Assembly: GCA_030601615.1 (NCBI GenBank)
Contig: JAUVTH010000041.1
Coordinates: 1 to 9,629 of the forward strand
Length of the DNA stretch: 9,629 bases
Source of the DNA: Gemmatimonadota bacterium
Lineage (GTDB): Bacteria > Gemmatimonadota > Gemmatimonadetes > Palauibacterales > Palauibacteraceae
Reading direction: 5' to 3'
How positions within the stretch are numbered: the stretch's first letter is position 1; the number at the start of each line of letters is the position of its first letter. A program made the translations under genes and the position numbers. The notes under the pieces were generated by a model. The model was given only the letters and a program-made list of their open reading frames with translations, was not told the DNA's origin and made no database searches. Shown here in pieces: positions 6,901 through 9,629 of this stretch.

Positions 6901-6910
6901 CGGTCCCTCC

Positions 6911-8245
6911 TCAGCCGGCGAGCACATCGACCAATCGGTCGATCTCCTCCCGGCTCCGCTTCTCGGTGAACGCGAGCAGCAGGCCGTCCGGCGCCTCGAG
7001 CGATGCGAACCGGCTCAGTGAGACCCCGGCCAGAATGCCGGCCTCGAAGCCGCGCTCCAGGATGGACCGGGAATTCTCCCGGGTGGCAATGGCGAACTCG
7101 CGTGCGAAGGGGGTATCGGGAAACAGGGGCGTGACGCCGTCCACGTCCTGCAGTCTACGCCACGCGTAGTGCGCGTTCTGCACAGACGATTCGGCCACCT
7201 CTCGCAAGCCCTCGCGCCCCAACAGGCTGAGATGAATCGTAGCAGCGAGGGCGTTCAGTCCCTGGTTCGTGCAGATGTTGCTGGTCGCCTTGGCACGACG
7301 GATCTGCTGCTCCCGCGTCTGCAGGGTGAGCACATACCCGCGCCGGTCCTCCGTATCCACGGTCGCTCCCACGATCCGCCCGGGCATCTTCCGCACGAGC
7401 TTCTGGCGGGCGGCAAACAGGCCCACGACCGGTCCGCCGAAGCTGGGCGCATTTCCGAACGGCTGCCCCTCGGCCACGACGATGTCGGCGCCGAGCTCAC
7501 CCGGTGAGCGTAGCAGCACCAGCGCGACCGGGTCAGCGGCCACCACGAGCAGCGCTCCCGCCTCGTGCACGACCTCGGCGATCGGCTCCAACTCCTCGAT
7601 ACAGCCGAAGAAGTTCGGGTATTGGACCAGGAAGCAGGCCGTGTCTCCATCCAGCGCTGCCGATAGCGCCTCCGGGTCCACGAGGCCGTCCGGTCCCGCA
7701 GGCACCAGTTCCAGTTTGCCCCCCAGCCCACGCAGGTACGTATCGGTGACCTTCCGGTAGTGGGGGTGTACGGTCCGCGCGGCCAGCACCCGCCCACGCC
7801 GTGTCACGGCCCGCGACATCACGGCCGCCTCGGCCGCCGCGGACGGCCCGTCATACATCGAGGCGTTGGCAACGTCCATCCCCGTGAGCTCGCAGACCAT
7901 CGTCTGGAACTCGTAGATGACCTGCAGGGTGCCCTGCGACACTTCCGGCTGGTACGGTGTATACGCGGTATAGAATTCGCTGCGGCGGATCAGGTGATCG
8001 ACCGCCGCGGGCACGTGGTGATCGTACTGGCCGGCCCCCGCGAAGCACACGAGAGATCGGTTCTCTCCCGCCAGACGATTCAGCTCGCGGACCGCTTCCC
8101 ATTCGGACAGGGCCTCGGGAATACCGAGGTCGCCCTCCAGGATCAACTCTTCCGGGACGTCGTCGTACAGATCCCGGACATCCGATACACCGATTCGGTC
8201 GAGCATCTCCCGCCGGTCGGCTTCGCTGTGCGGAATAAATGACAT
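6911..8245 (-). CDS. gcvPA: Glycine dehydrogenase (decarboxylating) subunit 1, P-protein N-terminal half
   Basis: A 444-residue partner subunit of GcvPB, together forming the glycine decarboxylase P-protein. The subunit has the PLP-enzyme fold but no PLP lysine, which is normal because GcvPB carries the cofactor. Family motifs are GAGQYDHHVPAAVDHL (70-85), FYTAYTPYQPEVSQGTLQ (91-108), an ANASMYDGPSAAAEA block (127-140), VQYPNFFGCIE (207-217), RKMPGRIVGAT (285-295) and QTREQQIRRAKATSN (309-323). It is full length for the family. The start is ATG at 8245, and the ribosome site ahead (GGCGGGAA) is only moderate. It follows gcvH after a 115-nt gap and is itself followed by the hydrolase 10 nt later, rather than directly by gcvPB as is usual. 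Confidence 0.97.
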   Translation of the reverse strand: MSFIPHSEADRREMLDRIGVSDVRDLYDDVPEELILEGDLGIPEALSEWEAVRELNRLAGENRSLVCFAGAGQYDHHVPAAVDHLIRRSEFYTAYTPYQPEVSQGTLQVIYEFQTMVCELTGMDVANASMYDGPSAAAEAAVMSRAVTRRGRVLAARTVHPHYRKVTDTYLRGLGGKLELVPAGPDGLVDPEALSAALDGDTACFLVQYPNFFGCIEELEPIAEVVHEAGALLVVAADPVALVLLRSPGELGADIVVAEGQPFGNAPSFGGPVVGLFAARQKLVRKMPGRIVGATVDTEDRRGYVLTLQTREQQIRRAKATSNICTNQGLNALAATIHLSLLGREGLREVAESSVQNAHYAWRRLQDVDGVTPLFPDTPFAREFAIATRENSRSILERGFEAGILAGVSLSRFASLEAPDGLLLAFTEKRSREEIDRLVDVLAG

Positions 8246-8316
8246 CGGTATTCCCGCCGTCGTTGGAAACCTGTCGAAGAGCTGCGCAGGCTTCGGTCGG
8301 TAATGCTGGCGCTGCT

Positions 8317-8351
8317 GGCCGGGCCGGAAGGACCGGGTCCGGAGCCGGGCC
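8317..8351 (-). promoter_or_regulatory. GC-rich imperfect stem-loop between gcvH and gcvPA
   Basis: Within the 115-nt gap after the gcvH stop, the segment ggccgggccgga ... tccggagccgggcc folds into an imperfect stem with an inner perfect ccgga/tccgg stem (8324-8328 with 8338-8342). There is no T-run after it. It could be a leaky terminator or a processing/stability element that lets gcvH be made in excess over the downstream genes. No promoter was recognised in the rest of the gap. Confidence 0.35.
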
Positions 8352-8360
8352 TGCGGCTGG

Positions 8361-8753
8361 CTAGCTCTCGTCGATCAGACTGGCGTAGGCCTCCGCCGTG
8401 AGGAGATCGTCGAGCTCCGATGGATCGGTCAAGCGGATGCGGATCATCCAGCCTTCACCATACGGATCCGAGTTCACGAGCGCAGGGTCTTCATCGAGCG
8501 TCTCGTTGACGGCCACGATCTCGCCGGAGATCGGAGAGTAGAGGTCCGATACGGCCTTGACCGCCTCGATCGTCCCGAAGACCTCCATCTTCTCGAACGC
8601 GTCACCTGGAGATGGGAGCTCGACGAACACCACGTCGCCCAGCTCGCCCTGCGCGTAGTCCGTGATCCCGATCAGGAACTCGCCCTCCGCGCCGGCCTCC
8701 CGGACGTACTCGTGCTCCTCGGTATACTGGAATCCTTCTGGGATCCCTGACAT
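8361..8753 (-). CDS. gcvH: Glycine cleavage system H protein (lipoyl carrier)
   Basis: A 130-residue lipoyl-carrier protein of the glycine cleavage system. It shuttles the aminomethyl group from the P-protein to GcvT and is reoxidised by lipoamide dehydrogenase. The lipoylated residue is Lys66 in FGTIEAVKAVSDLYSPISG (59-77). Other hallmarks are YTEEHEYV (10-17), IGITDYAQGELGDVVFVELP (28-47), NSDPYGEGWMIRI (94-106) and a short helical C-terminus. The length is typical. The start is ATG at 8753 with GAGG 6 nt upstream. It is the first gene of the gcv unit, downstream of a good promoter, and the lipM-like gene in the same unit is the likely enzyme that modifies Lys66. gcvT, the usual first gene, is not next to it. 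Confidence 0.98.
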   Translation of the reverse strand: MSGIPEGFQYTEEHEYVREAGAEGEFLIGITDYAQGELGDVVFVELPSPGDAFEKMEVFGTIEAVKAVSDLYSPISGEIVAVNETLDEDPALVNSDPYGEGWMIRIRLTDPSELDDLLTAEAYASLIDES

Positions 8754-8785
8754 GTCAGCCCTCGCAATCGTTCGCGTGTGGTATT

Positions 8786-8809
8786 CCGTCCGGCGCCCTC
8801 GCCGTCCGG
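8786..8809 (-). repeat. Two direct copies of an 8-bp motif in the gcvH leader
   Basis: CCGGACGG (minus strand) occurs at 8802-8809 and 8786-8793, exactly 16 bp apart, at the predicted 5' end of the gcvH mRNA. It may be a regulator site, or chance in GC-rich DNA. Confidence 0.3.
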
Positions 8810-8815
8810 GAGGAG

Positions 8816-8844
8816 ACTATACCGAGCCGCGGCTCGGCGCTCAA
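8816..8844 (-). promoter_or_regulatory. Promoter of the gcvH unit, with a palindrome inside the spacer
   Basis: The minus strand has a -35-like TTGAGC (8839-8844), a 17-bp spacer and a -10 TATAGT (8816-8821, five of six consensus bases). Transcription should start near 8809, giving a leader of about 56 nt before gcvH. The leader shows no glycine-riboswitch features that I can recognise. The spacer is almost entirely the palindrome at 8822-8837. Confidence 0.7.
8822..8837. promoter_or_regulatory. Perfect 16-bp palindrome between -35 and -10: candidate operator
   Basis: ccgagccgcggctcgg is its own reverse complement and fills 16 of the 17 spacer bases of the gcvH promoter. A dimeric regulator bound here would sit directly under RNA polymerase. 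The same bases could fold as a 6-bp hairpin in the mRNA of the upstream DUF1707 gene, about 20 nt past its stop codon, so a terminator role is an alternative. No T-run follows on either strand. Confidence 0.5.
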
Positions 8845-8857
8845 GATCCGTGGGCTT

Positions 8858-9532
8858 CTACTCCTTCTGACCTCGCCGCAGCTGGCGGCGCTGCTTTCGC
8901 TCTATCTTGCGCCGCTGTCGTGCGTCACGCGCCGACTCTCCGGGCTGGCGAACCGCGACCTCCACTCCACCCATGCAGGCCATACCGCGGATCACGAGAC
9001 GCGGCGCGTCCGGGTCCGTGTCGACCCCTACCTGGTCGACCCCTTCGAATCCACCCATGAGGCCGAATCCGTGCGTCTGGACCGCCAGCCCCGGCGGCAC
9101 CAGAACCTCGACGCCGCCCATTATGGCCAGAATGTTCACTTCCGTAACCCCGGGCGGCATCCTGGCCTCCCTGAAGTCCAGTCCGGCACCACCCATGATG
9201 GCCAACGAGTACAGCTTCCGAGGTGGTGTCCACTCCCCCTTCTTCTCGTAGCCGCCCATGATCGCGATCTGGAAGCCGTGCTCGCGCACGGCCTCCGCGG
9301 CGACGCGCTGCACCGGGGAGATCTGAGCCTGATCTGCGGTCGAGGTCGGGACCGGCAGTCCTGAGAGAAGGCCTTCCAGTTCTGTCGTCGTCGTCGCGGC
9401 GTACGCGGCGTCGAGGCGCGATTCGAACTCCTCCACCGTCAGGTTGTCTGCGGCGTAGTGATCGATGAGGACCTGCACAGCTTGCTCGCGCTCGCGCTGC
9501 AGGGGAACCAGGGGTTGTGGTGCGTCCGTCAT
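8858..9532 (-). CDS. DUF1707 and LiaF-C-terminus-like protein with MGG repeats
   Basis: A 224-residue protein with no predicted membrane segment. Residues 10-60 match the DUF1707 pattern (REREQAVQVLIDHYAADNLT, then EEFESRLDAAYAATTTTELEGLL). Residues 86-195 form a beta-rich repeat region like the C-terminal domain of LiaF (cell-wall-stress responsive proteins), with Met-Gly-Gly at 92-94, 113-115, 138-140, 159-161 and 187-189, each preceded by hydrophobic residues (IAIMGG, LAIMGG, FGLMGG). The last 25 residues are strongly basic (many Arg/Lys), possibly binding nucleic acid or membrane phospholipid. LiaF itself is a membrane inhibitor of a histidine kinase, and this protein lacks that anchor, so its function is unknown. 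The start is ATG at 9532 with AGGA 5 nt upstream. The frame stays open upstream, so a longer form is possible. The gcv promoter follows its stop. Confidence 0.82.
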   Translation of the reverse strand: MTDAPQPLVPLQREREQAVQVLIDHYAADNLTVEEFESRLDAAYAATTTTELEGLLSGLPVPTSTADQAQISPVQRVAAEAVREHGFQIAIMGGYEKKGEWTPPRKLYSLAIMGGAGLDFREARMPPGVTEVNILAIMGGVEVLVPPGLAVQTHGFGLMGGFEGVDQVGVDTDPDAPRLVIRGMACMGGVEVAVRQPGESARDARQRRKIERKQRRQLRRGQKE

Positions 9533-9629
9533 TGCGGTCCTGTCTCCGGGCTTGTTGAGGGCGGGGTCGGGCACATCACCCACCTTCGGCCGCCCCAAGA
9601 TAGGCCGCCGGCCGCCGTGATGCATTCAC
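9533..9629. other. Upstream region of the DUF1707 gene, no clear element
   Basis: This stretch of 97 bases runs to the right edge. It holds a TATCTT (minus strand, 9597-9602) that could be a -10 element, but no -35 is recognisable at 17-18 bp. No gene is supported here. Confidence 0.3.

Noticed and set aside
8754..8809. Glycine riboswitch in the gcvH leader
   Set aside because: The leader is about 56 nt, too short for a tandem glycine aptamer, and I see none of the conserved aptamer core.
9597..9602. Promoter for the DUF1707 gene (TATCTT)
   Set aside because: No acceptable -35 is found at 16-18 bp, and the window ends there.
1..9629. Defence system, mobile element or CRISPR array
   Set aside because: No transposase, integrase, nuclease, toxin or regular direct-repeat array was seen. 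All genes fit transport or glycine metabolism families plus one DUF1707 protein.

Overview
The window reads as an ordinary chromosomal segment of a GC-rich, diderm (Gram-negative-type) bacterium. An outer-membrane TonB-dependent receptor with a signal peptide, an ExbB/TolQ-type proton channel and a lipobox-bearing solute-binding lipoprotein all point to a two-membrane cell. High GC, a split glycine decarboxylase (GcvPA + GcvPB) and a receptor with an N-terminal carboxypeptidase-regulatory-like domain would fit a Gemmatimonadota-like organism. That placement is an inference and no marker gene in the window proves it. All nine genes supported here are on the minus strand. No convincing plus-strand gene, tRNA, rRNA, CRISPR array or mobile element was seen.

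In transcription order (right to left): (1) a soluble DUF1707 / LiaF-C-terminus-like protein (8858-9532). (2) A promoter at 8816-8844 whose 17-bp spacer contains a perfect 16-bp palindrome. (3) A glycine-cleavage transcription unit: gcvH (8361-8753), a 115-bp structured gap, gcvPA (6911-8245), a UPF0173 metallo-beta-lactamase-fold hydrolase (6208-6900), gcvPB (4694-6190), a LipM-like octanoyltransferase / lipoate ligase (3912 to about 4724) and an SBP_bac_5 peptide-type solute-binding lipoprotein (2186-3859). Spacings from gcvPA to the lipoprotein are 10 nt, 17 nt, an overlap and 52 nt, which suggests one transcript. (4) A stand-alone ExbB/TolQ-like gene (1365-2054) with a TTG start, its own promoter and a perfect hairpin after its end. 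(5) The first 377 codons of a TonB-dependent receptor (1-1131), which runs off the left edge.

The central theme is glycine catabolism. GcvPA/GcvPB decarboxylates glycine and loads the aminomethyl group on the lipoyl arm of GcvH, and the LipM-like enzyme probably attaches the octanoyl/lipoyl group to GcvH. gcvT is not in the window and neither is lipA. Two passengers sit in the unit: the hydrolase wedged between the two P-protein subunits, and an orphan binding protein without permease or ATPase. The ExbB-like gene likewise has no ExbD or TonB beside it. I found no clear new defence or mobile system. The more interesting points are the palindrome-filled gcvH promoter, the interrupted gcvPA/gcvPB pair, and the orphan transport components.
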